DNA from: an uncultured Eubacteriales bacterium
GTDB taxonomy: Bacteria; Bacillota; Clostridia; Christensenellales; Aristaeellaceae
Length of the DNA stretch: 32,006 nt
Reading direction: 5' to 3'
NCBI GenBank assembly: GCA_902774025.1
Contig: CACYGY010000076.1
Coordinates: forward strand, 1-32,006
The position numbers and the translations under genes were made by a program. The notes beneath the pieces were generated by a model. The model was not told the DNA's origin. It saw only the letters and a program-made list of their open reading frames with translations, and searched no databases. Within the stretch, counting starts at the first letter, position 1, and each line of letters opens with the position of its first letter. Positions 23,556 through 32,006 of the stretch are shown piece after piece.

Positions 23556-24443
23556 TCAGCCCTTGACAGAGCCCATGACCAGGCCGGTGGTGAAATACTT
23601 CTGCACGAAGGGATAGATCACCAGCACGGGAACCAGACCCAGGAAGAGCTGGGCCGCGCGGCCGGTCTGCTCGTTCATGCGCTGAAGCAGCTCATAGTAG
23701 TTGGAGCCGGACTGGCGCAGCATGTCGCGGAAGTTGGTCAGAAGGGTCTGCAGATAGGTCTGCAGGGGATACTTGGAGGGATTGTTCATGAACAGAGCAC
23801 CCTGGAACCAGTCATTCCAGTGATACACAAAGGAGAACAGTCCCACCGTGGCCAGTGAGGGCAGCAGCACCGGCAGCAGAATGGACCAGAGGATCCGGAA
23901 GTTGCCGGCACCGTCGATCTGTCCGGCTTCCTCCAGTTCGCTGGGCAGGCTGCGGATGAAGTTCATGAGAATGGCCATGTTGGACACGGGCACGGCCAGG
24001 GGAAGCACCAGCGCCCAGATGCTGTTGAGCAGCCCCAGGTTCCGCATCAGGATATACCACGGAACCAGACCGCCGCCGAAGAGCATGGTGAACACATAGA
24101 ATCCCATGAAGAAATTCCGGTGCGGGAACTTGTCCTTGCTCCTGGCCAGGGGATAGGCGGTGGTGATCATGCAGAACAGGTTGATCCCCACGCCCAGGGC
24201 GCACCTTTCCACGGAGATGAGGAAGGCCCGGAGGAACTTGCCGTTGCTGATGGCGAACTCATAGGACTGGGTCGTAAAGCCCACCGGCCAGAAATACACC
24301 TGTCCGGCGGCCACAAAGGCCGGCTGGCTGAAGGAAATCGCCAGGGTGTTGATGATGGGCAGCAGACAGGAAAGCGACACAATCGTAACCAGAATGTAAT
24401 TGAACACATTGAAGATCTTCTGTCCCTTGGTAATAAAATGCAT
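23556..24443 (-). CDS. sugar ABC transporter permease (CUT1, LplC/YtcP type)
   Basis: A 295-residue inner permease with six predicted transmembrane helices. The EAA loop, which docks the ATPase, is ELEEAGQIDGAGNFRILWSI (about residues 174-193). The C-terminus ends VLVIYPFVQKYFTTGLVMGSVKG, the family ending. With the LplB-type partner it forms the channel of an oligosaccharide importer; the ATPase (MsmK/UgpC type) is usually encoded elsewhere, and none is present here. The ATG at 24443 follows AAAGGAGGG; a longer frame upstream overlaps the previous gene and lacks a ribosome site. It lies 16 bases after the LplB-type gene. Confidence 0.93.
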   Translation of the reverse strand: MHFITKGQKIFNVFNYILVTIVSLSCLLPIINTLAISFSQPAFVAAGQVYFWPVGFTTQSYEFAISNGKFLRAFLISVERCALGVGINLFCMITTAYPLARSKDKFPHRNFFMGFYVFTMLFGGGLVPWYILMRNLGLLNSIWALVLPLAVPVSNMAILMNFIRSLPSELEEAGQIDGAGNFRILWSILLPVLLPSLATVGLFSFVYHWNDWFQGALFMNNPSKYPLQTYLQTLLTNFRDMLRQSGSNYYELLQRMNEQTGRAAQLFLGLVPVLVIYPFVQKYFTTGLVMGSVKG

Positions 24444-24459
24444 CGTGCGCCCTCCTTTC

Positions 24460-25359
24460 TCAGAATACCTTGTAGCCGGCGAAGCGGTAGGCGACAAACA
24501 GGGAAGTGGAGATCAGCACACAGCTCACCACGGACTTGAACAGACCCACGGCGGTGCCGATCGCGTACTTGCCGTTCTGCAGACCCAGCCGGTAGACATA
24601 GGTGTCGATAATATCGCCTGTGGGGTAAACCACCGGGGAATACAGGTTGTACACCTGGTCGAAGCCCGCGTTGAGCACGTTGCCCAGGGCAAGCACCGTC
24701 ATCAGAATGATGATGGGCACCAGCATGGGCAGCGTCACGTACCAGGTCTGCTTCCAGCGGTTTGCGCCGTCAATGACCGCGGACTCGTACAGAGCCGGAT
24801 CGATGCCGGTCATGGTGGCCAGGTAGACCACGGTGCCGAAACCGAAGGTCTTCCAGGCATCCGTCACGATCATGGTCCAGGGGAACACGGCCCGGTTGGA
24901 TATGAACTGAACCGGCTTGCCGCCCAGGGCCATGATCATCTCATTGACAATGCCGGTGCTGCCGAGGATATCGGTCAGAATGCCGGCCATGATGACCCAG
25001 GAGATGAAGTTCGGGATGTACACAATCGTCTGATAGATCCGCTTGGCCGCGTTCTGCCGGATTTCGTTCAGCTGCAGGGCGAAGACGACGGACCATATGG
25101 TGCCCAGCACGATTTTCCCGATGGAGATGAAGAAGGTGTTGTAGATGGTGCTGAGGAAGGCGGGCTGAGTGAAGATCAGGTTGAAGTTGTCCATGCCCAC
25201 CCAGGGGGACTTGCTGAATCCAAGCCCCGGATTGTATTCCTGGAAAGCCATGACAATGCCGTAGAGCGGGCCATAGGAGAAAATGGCCGTCAGCACCAGG
25301 CCCGGAATCATCATGACCAGGTACATCCATTCTTTTCGGACGTTTTTGAAGAATCTCAC
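24460..25359 (-). CDS. sugar ABC transporter permease (CUT1, LplB/YteP type)
   Basis: A 299-residue permease with six transmembrane helices; the first follows RKEWMYLVMMIPG. The EAA loop is ALYESAVIDGANRWKQTWYV (about residues 187-206). It starts with GTG at 25359 after GGGGGTT; no ATG in frame fits better. It is separated from the binding-protein gene by 177 bases containing stem-loops, a usual arrangement in such operons for lowering permease output. It pairs with the next gene. Confidence 0.93.
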   Translation of the reverse strand: MRFFKNVRKEWMYLVMMIPGLVLTAIFSYGPLYGIVMAFQEYNPGLGFSKSPWVGMDNFNLIFTQPAFLSTIYNTFFISIGKIVLGTIWSVVFALQLNEIRQNAAKRIYQTIVYIPNFISWVIMAGILTDILGSTGIVNEMIMALGGKPVQFISNRAVFPWTMIVTDAWKTFGFGTVVYLATMTGIDPALYESAVIDGANRWKQTWYVTLPMLVPIIILMTVLALGNVLNAGFDQVYNLYSPVVYPTGDIIDTYVYRLGLQNGKYAIGTAVGLFKSVVSCVLISTSLFVAYRFAGYKVF

Positions 25360-25451
25360 GAATGCAACCCCCTGTCGGTAATGAGGATGGATTTCGGTTC
25401 AGCGCCTGTCCTGCTGCGGGGGCGCGCCTGGAAGGCAGGATTGAAACCGAA

Positions 25452-25504
25452 GAAACGGGGGCCTGCGCGGAAGCCGTTTCAGCCAAAGCGCAAGCCCCCT
25501 TGCG
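25452..25504 (-). other. intercistronic stem-loops between binding-protein and permease genes
   Basis: GAAACGG (25452-25458) pairs with CCGTTTC (25474-25480), and CGCAAG (25489-25494) pairs with CTTGCG (25499-25504). Such structures after a solute-binding-protein gene commonly protect its mRNA and limit read-through to the permeases. No long T-run follows, so full termination is unlikely. Confidence 0.5.
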
Positions 25505-25536
25505 GATAATCCCCTGTTCAGGGATTGCGGGACGGA

Positions 25537-27222
25537 TTACTCGCCCTTGCCGTAGTACTTGTTGACCGCATCTTCCATGATCTGTCCGCCGGCTGCATAC
25601 CAGTCAGCCAGGATCTGATCATAATCGCTCACGGGACGCAGGCCCATGATGATCTCGGAGACGCCGGTGGTGATGACGTCGATGGTGTTCACGGTCTGGT
25701 CGAACTCCTCAGGCGGCGGGCCCCACATGGCGGTGCGCTTGAGATAGTCGTTGTCGATCAGATACTTGGCCAGGTCATAGGAGCATCCCTCAAAGCCCTG
25801 CTGGCAGAAGGCGCCCAGACCGCCGGTGTTGTGCTCGTTGATCCACATCATGGAGTCGCCGTACTTCTTCTGCATGCCGGCGGTGAACAGCTCGCTGGTG
25901 TCGCCGGTCTCAATGGCCTTCAGCACGTGCTCGAACTGGATCATGTCGGCCTGCGGGTCGATGACCTCAAAGGCGCCCGGGACATGCTCGCGCTGTCCGT
26001 CGGTGAAGCCCTTGAACTCGTCTTCCGTCAGAACGGTGTTGGGGTCAAACATGATGTAGTCGGTGTAGCTGATCAGCTTCATGACGGCGGCGGGGTTCTT
26101 GCAGGTCTTGCTCACAACCACGATGTCCGCATTCGGGAAGCCGATCTGGCCCAGCACCTGGCTGCCGTCCAGGGTCGGGAACTGCAGCGGGATGGTGTAG
26201 GCGTCAACGCTGCCGGTAGCCGCGACCATGTTGGGGCCCACGTGCCAGCCGGCCCACTGATACCAGGGGTTGCCGCAGGCGCGGCCGGTGATCAGGTCTT
26301 CCACCATGTCGTCCTGGGTCTTGTTGACGAAGTCGGGATTGATGATGCCGTCCTGGTACCACTTGGCCCAGTATTCCAGAGCGGTCTTGAATTCCTTGTG
26401 CGCGATGCCCGCCTTGATGCGGCCGCCGTCGCTCTCATCCTCATACCAGAAGTAGCTGCCCTGCGCGGGGTTGCCCAGATAGACGTTGAACATGGGGCCC
26501 GTCATGAAGAGCTGCTCGAAGGTGTTGTCAATGGAGATGCCGTAGGCATTGTGCTTCTCCATCATGGAGTGGAATACCTTCTCGAAATCTTCCACAGTCT
26601 TGATTTCGGGTCTGCCTTCCTCTTCATACCAGTCCTTGCGCACCCACATATAGCGCGGATTGTCGATGATGCCGTAGTAGTAGATCGGCACACCGTACAG
26701 CCGGCCGTTCTCGTCCATGCAGGTCTTGATGGTATCCGGGTCGGTCTTCTCGAAATCACGGACACGCTGGGAGGTGTACTTGGCGTACACGTCGGTGATG
26801 TCCTGGATCATGCCGGCCTTCAGCAGCTGCCGGAACTGAATGTAGTTGACGCGGAACACGTCCGGCAGGTCACCGGAGGCGATGGTCATGTTCAGTTTCT
26901 GGGTGTACTGCGTGTTGCCTTCGTCGATCCAGTCATAGGAGACCTGAATGCCCAGATCGTTGTACCAGCCGCGGATCCAGTAGTTGTTGGTCTGGTCCTC
27001 GCCGTTGTCAAAGACCACGTCGGAGCCCTGGCCCTTGACCGTGCGGATGTTGATGACCGGGTCATAGGGGGTCTTCCAGTCGCCTTCCGGCGGCTCAACG
27101 TAATCGCGGGTCGCCTTGCCGACCTCGCCGATGGGGGTCGGCGTGAAGTCAGCAAGCGCGCCGGTGGCTGACAGGATCATTGCCAGCGCGAGCAACAGGG
27201 TTACCAGTTTCCTTGCTTTCAT
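25537..27222 (-). CDS. extracellular sugar-binding protein (LplA-like)
   Basis: A 561-residue binding protein of the large LplA/YtcQ type. Residues 1-25 are a signal peptide ending ATGALA; there is no lipobox Cys, unusual for a Gram-positive binding protein, which is normally a lipoprotein. The body has the two-lobe pattern with DLPDVFRVNYIQFRQLL and a Trp/Tyr-rich ligand region (NPWYQWAGWHVGPN). GGAGGAAG precedes the ATG. It probably captures the oligosaccharide processed by the neighbouring GH4 and GH36 enzymes. The missing Cys raises the question of how it stays at the cell surface; an uncleaved N-terminal anchor is possible. Confidence 0.9.
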   Translation of the reverse strand: MKARKLVTLLLALAMILSATGALADFTPTPIGEVGKATRDYVEPPEGDWKTPYDPVINIRTVKGQGSDVVFDNGEDQTNNYWIRGWYNDLGIQVSYDWIDEGNTQYTQKLNMTIASGDLPDVFRVNYIQFRQLLKAGMIQDITDVYAKYTSQRVRDFEKTDPDTIKTCMDENGRLYGVPIYYYGIIDNPRYMWVRKDWYEEEGRPEIKTVEDFEKVFHSMMEKHNAYGISIDNTFEQLFMTGPMFNVYLGNPAQGSYFWYEDESDGGRIKAGIAHKEFKTALEYWAKWYQDGIINPDFVNKTQDDMVEDLITGRACGNPWYQWAGWHVGPNMVAATGSVDAYTIPLQFPTLDGSQVLGQIGFPNADIVVVSKTCKNPAAVMKLISYTDYIMFDPNTVLTEDEFKGFTDGQREHVPGAFEVIDPQADMIQFEHVLKAIETGDTSELFTAGMQKKYGDSMMWINEHNTGGLGAFCQQGFEGCSYDLAKYLIDNDYLKRTAMWGPPPEEFDQTVNTIDVITTGVSEIIMGLRPVSDYDQILADWYAAGGQIMEDAVNKYYGKGE

Positions 27223-27331
27223 GGGTCTTCCTCCTTTGTTCGATATTCAGCGCTTGCAGCGCCAAACTCCTTCTTTCGGTTTCCCCGCCTGCGCATCCCT
27301 GCCCGGGGGAACCTTTCCCCTCCGCCGCTTC

Positions 27332-29452
27332 TCACGGCCGGAGGGTCAACTCAAACAGCCTCGCGCAGGTTTCCGCGGGCATCCGCACCTTCAGCACACC
27401 CTCGTCAAGAGTGAACGCACAGTCCCCGGAGGAGGGATACAGGACCTTCACCTTCTCAATGGCTCCCAGGGAATGAAGGGGAATCTCCGCCGCTCCGCCC
27501 CGGATGGTGAAAACAGAAAGATACGCCCGCTCCCTTCCCTTCACGCCGTAGGCCAGCCGGTCATCCCCCACCCGGCCAAAGCCCAGGGGGAAGAAGGGCA
27601 GCATGTCCTTCAGCTCTCCCCGGATCGCCTTGTAGGTGGAAATGCCCTCCCGGAAGATCTCCATGCTCGCATCGGACATGTTCCAGACAATGCCGCTGAC
27701 GTAGGGTCTGAGAAGAATGCCGTTGACCATGTTGAAGATGACGTGCTCCCGGTCATCCTCATAGGGATAGACCCACATGCCCGCCTGCTCGGGGGTGACC
27801 GCGGAGGCCACGCTGGCGGCGATGTAGGCATTGGAAACGGCGTCCGTCTGATCCGAGGTGGACTGGAGGGAATGGAGGGCGAGCATGCCGTAGTCCATGC
27901 GCTGGGCGCCGGAACCGCAGTTCTCGATCACCAGACCCGGATGCCGCTCATACACTTCCCGGATCCATTGGTGGAGGGCCCGGCAGTGCTCCAGCATGGC
28001 ATCTCCGGGACTGTCGCTGTTCAGATCACTGCCCCGGCCGGTGGTGCAGTTGTAGTCAATCTTGAAAAATTCGCACCCGTACTCTTCGATCAGGCGGTCA
28101 ACGACCCCGGAGCAGTATTTCCGCACCTGGGGATTCCGGAAGTCCAGCAGGTAACGCTTGTTCTCCACGCGCCGGTGTCCGTGGTTCATGACAAACCAGT
28201 CGTCCGGCAGATGCTCCGCCAGGGCGCAGGCCGTGCCCATGACCTCAATTTCCAGCCACATGCCCATCCTGAGTCCCTTGCTCCGGGCATACTCATAGAC
28301 GGATTTCAGTCCGTTGGGGAAGCGCTCTGGACTTTCCTTCCACTCCCCCACCTTGTTCCACCAGGGACCGGCATCATACCAGCCGCAGTCCAGGCAGTAG
28401 TACTCGCAGCCCAGGGCGGCGGCCCGGTCGATGATCATGCGCTCCTTCTCATCCGTGGGATCGCCGAAGAGGCAGTTCATGTAATCGTTGAAGACCACGT
28501 TCAGCTGCCGGTCGTCGTCATTGGGGCGCCGGATCCGGCGGCGGTATTCCGTAAGCTGACCCACGGCCTCGTCAATTCCCCCCGCCGCGCAGCCGAAGGC
28601 GGCGGGCACGGTGGTGAAGCTCTGGCCGGGCTTCAGGTTTTTCCACCAGGCACTGTCATCGCTGGGGCCCAGCATGCAGATGTAAAGATTGCGGCCGTCC
28701 CCGATGCCGTACTAGATTTCCCAGGCTCCGGAGTGATCAATCTGTCCGAAGAAAACCTCCCCGCTCTCCGGATCCCGGACAAGGGCGATGGGCAGGTATT
28801 CGCTGGTGGACCAGGAATCGGTGCTTCCGTAGTGGAAGCGGCTGTTGCCCTTCTCGGGCAGGGAATAGCCCAGGTAGGGCAGATGGGACAGCCCCAGGTC
28901 CACCGCATCAGCTTTCTGCCACTGGGCCTCACTGGACCATCCGTTATGGGGAATATGGAATTCCAGATGATCCAGGGACGGGGATGTCCGGTTTTTGCCG
29001 ATTCCTTCATACATGAAGGACGAAACGTACTCAATGCCCAGGTCCTCCCGGGCATGGCTGGTCAGCGTTGTCCAGGTCCTCACAATACTCAGACCCCTGT
29101 AGGTCTGCAGATAATATTCCGCTGCAAGTCCGTTGGGCGCTTCCAGGGAAAGGGTGAGAAGGCGGCCCTGTTCGTTGTCCGCAAGGGTATGACACCTGTA
29201 CCGCCACTGGGCGGAAACGCTGCCCGTATCATGCTTTCCGGCATGAAAACCACCGGCGCACTCGCCAGTGACCTGCACGGCCAGAAACTGGCGTGGTCTG
29301 AAAGGAACCCCGAAACCCGATTCCTCCCGTTCCGTCAGACAGGGCATATCCTCTGAAGAGGGCAGGCAGGAGAAATTGACCATCTCCACCGTCCTGTCCT
29401 CATTGACACGGAAATGAATCCTCAGCGTTCCTTCCTCAACCCGGATATCCAC
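27332..29452 (-). pseudogene. GH36 alpha-galactosidase with in-frame TAG at codon 247
   Basis: Read through, this is a 706-residue GH36 enzyme of normal family length. An N-terminal beta-sandwich (about 1-280, with VRTWTTLTSHA and SSFMYEGIG) precedes the TIM barrel with YYCLDCGWYD, the nucleophile Asp in FFKIDYN and the acid/base Asp in STSDQTD, and a C-terminal beta-domain. It starts with GTG at 29452 after GGGGGAGAAAGAA. The TAG at 28712-28714 lies between SGAWEI and YGIGDGRNLY, in the linker to the barrel, and family sequence continues in frame after it. Nothing else is broken. The second piece has no convincing ribosome site of its own, so without suppression only a barrel-less N-terminal half is made. 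First gene of the cluster. Confidence 0.85.
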
Positions 29453-29531
29453 TTCTTTCTCCCCCTTGACGCAAAAAGATCAAGCCGGTGAATCGGTTCT
29501 TCGTAAATCGGACGAATGTGAATCTGCGGGT

Positions 29532-29560
29532 ATTATGGCATATCCGCCGGAATCTGTCCA
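29532..29560 (-). promoter_or_regulatory. promoter of the GH36-Lpl cluster
   Basis: On the minus strand TGGACA (29555-29560, five of six bases) and CATAAT (29532-29537, five of six) are separated by 17 bases. The GTG of the first GH36 gene is 79 bases downstream of the -10. Confidence 0.7.
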
Positions 29561-29870
29561 TGATCTCCCGGGTATATCAGCTTCAGAATCATGGGTATTC
29601 AGCAATGATTACTCCTTTAATATCTGATGCAGATTCTGTGCCCATGTTTGATCACCCGTTATCTGAGGATTTTGAAGTCTTAATCATACCGTAAAACCCT
29701 TCTTTTTGGTCTTCTTGCGGACAGGCCCTCTTCAGCCGGACCGGAAAGAGACTGCCCGCGGATGACGGCAAAAAAGGCGGCCGTTCATGACGGATCATGG
29801 ATCGTTCAGGGCTGAAATGTTCTGACTGCAGTTCTTCCTGCTTCGCGTGTGCCCTCCCGGGATCCTTCCG

Positions 29871-29888
29871 CAGCGAATCGATTCGCTG
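29871..29888. repeat. perfect 18-base palindrome CAGCGAATCGATTCGCTG
   Basis: The sequence equals its own reverse complement over 18 bases with no loop, so it is a protein-binding-site shape rather than an RNA hairpin. It lies in the gene-free region, 311 bases upstream of the GH36 promoter -35. No second copy was noticed in the window. Confidence 0.6.
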
Positions 29889-29963
29889 ACAATCCGCTCG
29901 CTGTTCCGGCAGCGGACAGGAATGCCCTGGGAGAGCCTTATGCCATCTTCCATGCCCGGATTG

Positions 29964-30012
29964 AAAAAGTCCGCCCGGCAGACTGCTGTTCACAGTCCCG
30001 TCCGGCGGACTT
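29964..30012 (-). terminator. terminator of the DUF4956-MBL operon
   Basis: On the minus strand AAGTCCGCC (complement of 30004-30012) pairs with GGCGGACTT (complement of 29967-29975) with further pairing inside, followed by TTTTTC. It begins 37 bases after the MBL stop codon. Confidence 0.75.
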
Positions 30013-30048
30013 CCCTGCATCCTCTGCCTCCTGCCATCTCAGGCAGGA

Positions 30049-30945
30049 TCACTGCTCCAGATATCTGACCGCGATATCCTTTCCGTCGCTGATGGTCACC
30101 ACGCTGCCGTTCATGGTATTGAAGAACTGAATATTCTGTTCTGTCAGGGCGACCAGCATCCTCGCGTCAGCCGGGCGTTCGCTCCCCGTGCTGATCACGG
30201 CATACTGCGGTGATACGGCGGAGAGAAAATCCCTGCTGCCCGATTCATAGGCGCCATGATAGGGAACCTTCAGCCAGTCGGCCTTTACGTCGTCCTTCGA
30301 TTCAAGGATCTGCTCAATCCGGCTCTGCTTAATGTCGCCGGTAAAGAGGAATTTCCTGTCCTTCAGCGTCACCATGCACAGAAGGCTCATGTTGTTGTCC
30401 ATGGTATCCGGATCGGCGATCAGGGAGACCGGATCCTCCGCCGGAATGATCCGCAGGGCAAGATCCTCCAGTGTCAGCGTTTCCTCCTTTGAGACATAAA
30501 CCACGTGATTCAGTCCTTCAGCCGCTTCCCTGATCTTCCCATACCCGGCCTTGGCGCTGACGTAATCCGGAAGATAGAGCGCTTTCACCTCATACTTCTC
30601 CAGCAGCCTGACCGCGCTCCCGATATGATCCTTATCATAATGGGTGATGATCATGTAATCAATGACTCTCTTCTTGTTGGCTGACAGGATCTGGTCAATG
30701 AGGTTGTAGGCATCCTTCGTGCCCGTATCGATGATCCCGAGGGTATCCCGATAGGACAGCAGCGCGGCATCCGCCTTTCCGACATTCAGGCTGGCAATCA
30801 CAAGATCCCCGCTGTTGCCAATCTCCTGATAGACTTCTTCCCGTCTTTCCTGTTCAACGGAAAGATAGGCCGTCAGGGCAATAAACGCAGCGCAGAGAAT
30901 GATGAGGGTAATATTGATGATTTTTCTGATCTGCAGTTTTCTCAT
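30049..30945 (-). CDS. ComEC-like metallo-beta-lactamase-fold hydrolase
   Basis: A 298-residue protein. An N-terminal membrane anchor (about residues 8-28) precedes an MBL-fold domain outside the cell. The metal motif is HYDKDH (HxDxDH, about residues 102-107), the ComEC/Rec2 variant of HxHxDH. LFTGDI supplies the bridging Asp and VPYHGA a further His. Such proteins are predicted nucleases or phosphodiesterases, and the substrate is unknown. The start overlaps the DUF4956 stop by four bases (ATGA), so the two are translated together. In Clostridia this pair often lies with CotH or VTC-type polyphosphate polymerase genes, which would be beyond the right edge if present. Confidence 0.88.
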   Translation of the reverse strand: MRKLQIRKIINITLIILCAAFIALTAYLSVEQERREEVYQEIGNSGDLVIASLNVGKADAALLSYRDTLGIIDTGTKDAYNLIDQILSANKKRVIDYMIITHYDKDHIGSAVRLLEKYEVKALYLPDYVSAKAGYGKIREAAEGLNHVVYVSKEETLTLEDLALRIIPAEDPVSLIADPDTMDNNMSLLCMVTLKDRKFLFTGDIKQSRIEQILESKDDVKADWLKVPYHGAYESGSRDFLSAVSPQYAVISTGSERPADARMLVALTEQNIQFFNTMNGSVVTISDGKDIAVRYLEQ

Positions 30946-31646
30946 AGTCTGACCTGCCGTTTCCCCTCTGAAGCACCCAGCGTGAAGAGGATCCGGTTCT
31001 CAATGAGCGCGTCAATGAGCGTCCCTTCCGTCTCCTTTCCCTTCAGGGTGATTTCATAGGTATACCGGACCGCCTTCTTCTCCGTGGTCTTGTTGTAATC
31101 GTATTTCGTCTCCACCAGGGTATACTTTTCCACGTAGTTGCCGATCAGCCCTTCAAGCATTTCCCGGGTCTCCATCCTCTGGGATGGCTCCACGGTGATC
31201 CTTCTTGAAAGAGAATTCTTTTCCTTTGTGTTCCAGATTTCCGACCTGGAAAGCAGAAAGAAAAGCAGAAACACAGGGATTGCGAGGATGATCGTGGCCA
31301 GCAGAAACCCGGTGCTGCAGGCGATCCCGATACCGATGCTGATCAGCAGCGCCAGGAGTTCCTTCGCCGTTCCCGGAGCGGATTTATACCGCAGCAGGGC
31401 AAAGGCACCGATGGCCGCGATCCCGGAGCCGGAATTTCTGGACAGCAGCAGCATGATCACGCAGATCATAGGCGAAAAAAGGGCCAGCGTGATCGAGAAT
31501 CCTTTCGTCACCTCCGGCTCGAGGTGGTAGTAGATATTCGCCAGCGCCCCGCCGAGAATGAAGGCGAGGGTCAGGCTGAAAAAAAGCCCGGTGATGCTGA
31601 TATTGGATTCCATTCCGTAAACATTGTGCATGAAGAATTCCGTCAT
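30942..31646 (-). CDS. DUF4956 domain membrane protein
   Basis: A 234-residue protein with four predicted transmembrane helices in its first 130 residues (NISITGLFFSLTLAFILGG; TLALFSPMICVIMLLLS; two more around ELLALLISIGIGIACSTGF, given by region) and a soluble C-terminal domain (about 140-234). The motif RNSGSGIAAIGAFALLRYKS (about 74-93) is characteristic of DUF4956. Function is unknown; the family associates with VTC/CotH phosphate-polymer genes. The ATG at 31646 was chosen because the family starts with a short head before the first helix; GAGGGTGGAAGA lies upstream, somewhat far. In-frame codons further upstream lack support. Confidence 0.85.
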   Translation of the reverse strand: MTEFFMHNVYGMESNISITGLFFSLTLAFILGGALANIYYHLEPEVTKGFSITLALFSPMICVIMLLLSRNSGSGIAAIGAFALLRYKSAPGTAKELLALLISIGIGIACSTGFLLATIILAIPVFLLFFLLSRSEIWNTKEKNSLSRRITVEPSQRMETREMLEGLIGNYVEKYTLVETKYDYNKTTEKKAVRYTYEITLKGKETEGTLIDALIENRILFTLGASEGKRQVRL

Positions 31647-31916
31647 TTTGTTTCTTCCACCCTCTTTCACAGCAGAAAAGGCTCCGGAAAGGCCCGTGCA
31701 GGGCGTTTCCACGGCAAAGCCTGCTTCTGTATGCATTTTTCTCCGCACCCATGAACCGATTGCCCGTGTTCCCCGGTACAGGAAGGAACCGGCGCCTCAC
31801 GGACCTGTCCGGGAAGTGCGTCCGGCACAACCGCGTTTCAGCTTCCTCCATTCCCCTTTGGCTCTCTCCCCGTGTTTCTGACCGTGCTCCGCGGCGTTTT
31901 TCTCAGTTTCTTCCTT

Positions 31917-32006
31917 TCAGGGAAGGAAAATCGGGTTTGTCCAGGCCATTCTTCCGCGCTCGTCCACGACCTCGGCGCGGATATAGTTGGTTCCTTTGAC
32001 GGGAAC
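31917..32006 (-). CDS. C-terminal tail of an exported hydrolase-like protein (partial)
   Basis: The last 29 codons of a gene entering from the right edge, ending with TGA at 31917-31919. The tail reads GTNYIRAEVVDERGRMAWTNPIFLP when split as GTNYIRAEVV and DERGRMAWTNPIFLP. The YIRAEV...AWTNPIF ending is typical of PHP-domain CehA/McbA-type metallohydrolases as far as I remember. Too little is present to be sure of the family. The 270 bases between it and the DUF4956 gene contain only weak hairpins. Confidence 0.5.
   Translation of the reverse strand, partial: VPVKGTNYIRAEVVDERGRMAWTNPIFLP

Larger units (their letters stand above)
29453..30048. other. gene-free region upstream of the glycosidase cluster
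   Basis: No supported gene. From right to left it holds the terminator of the MBL operon (29964-30012), a perfect 18-base palindrome (29871-29888), about 310 bases without recognised signals apart from weak hairpins, and the cluster promoter (29532-29560). A short inverted repeat TTCGT-N7-ACGAA (29500-29516) sits between promoter and start codon and could be an operator. Confidence 0.5.

Noticed and set aside
18345..29452. Genome-wide reassignment of TAG to an amino acid (including pyrrolysine)
   Set aside because: The GH36 gene at 18345 itself ends at TAG at the natural C-terminus, and continuing past it would run through a terminator hairpin; no pyl gene or suppressor tRNA is in the window, and a TAG change cannot explain the melA frameshift. 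Local suppression is not excluded.
29488..29694. 68-codon plus-strand frame upstream of the GH36 gene
   Set aside because: Overlaps the cluster promoter and has no ribosome binding site or family resemblance.
29652..30020. 122-codon minus-strand frame between the GH36 promoter and the MBL gene
   Set aside because: No ribosome binding site, begins inside the MBL operon terminator, no recognisable protein character.

Overview
The window looks like chromosome from a GC-rich Firmicute of the class Clostridia. Ribosome binding sites are strong (AAGGAGG type), cytoplasmic and exported proteins have Gram-positive character, an Lpl-type sugar ABC importer is present, and DUF3793, DUF4418 and DUF4956 proteins, which I associate with gut and rumen Clostridia, all occur. 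A Christensenellales-like host is possible but is only a guess. No tRNA, rRNA, CRISPR array, integrase or intact transposase was seen.

Bases 1-15,950 are a metal (most likely iron) acquisition region. A MerR/TipA-type regulator is cut by the left edge. A plus-strand operon follows: DUF3793 protein, flavodoxin, and a 1010-residue exported protein carrying an FMN-binding domain, a ZinT-like region and GLUG repeats. It converges on a nine-gene minus-strand operon that starts near 14,764: FTR1 permease, P19/Tp34-type periplasmic protein, DUF2318 membrane protein, two MacB-like permeases, an ATPase, DUF4418, a third permease and a second ATPase. One permease carries an inserted FMN-binding domain with the DxxSGAT flavinylation motif. 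An araC-type/dtxR-type regulator pair is divergent from FTR1. Five copies of one 16-base palindrome (GTTAG-N6-CTAA[C/T]) lie in front of all three transcription units, which points to one regulon. The combined picture is an extracytosolic flavin-assisted, reductive iron uptake system.

Bases 16,070-18,340 form a visibly more AT-rich accessory patch. It holds an orphan double-glycine-leader bacteriocin-like peptide and, divergently, an XRE repressor - ImmA-type peptidase - small acidic protein operon whose promoter is covered by a perfect 17-base palindrome.

Bases 18,345-29,560 are an alpha-galactoside (possibly also galacturonide) utilisation cluster on the minus strand: GH36, solute-binding protein, two permeases, GH4 with a CHG motif, MelA-type GH4, and a second GH36. 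All three predicted alpha-galactosidases carry a lesion: an in-frame TAG in each GH36 gene and a frameshift with a probable small deletion in melA. The importer and the other GH4 gene are intact.

Bases 30,049-32,006 hold a translationally coupled DUF4956 membrane protein / ComEC-like metallo-beta-lactamase pair and the C-terminal tail of one more protein at the right edge, all on the minus strand.
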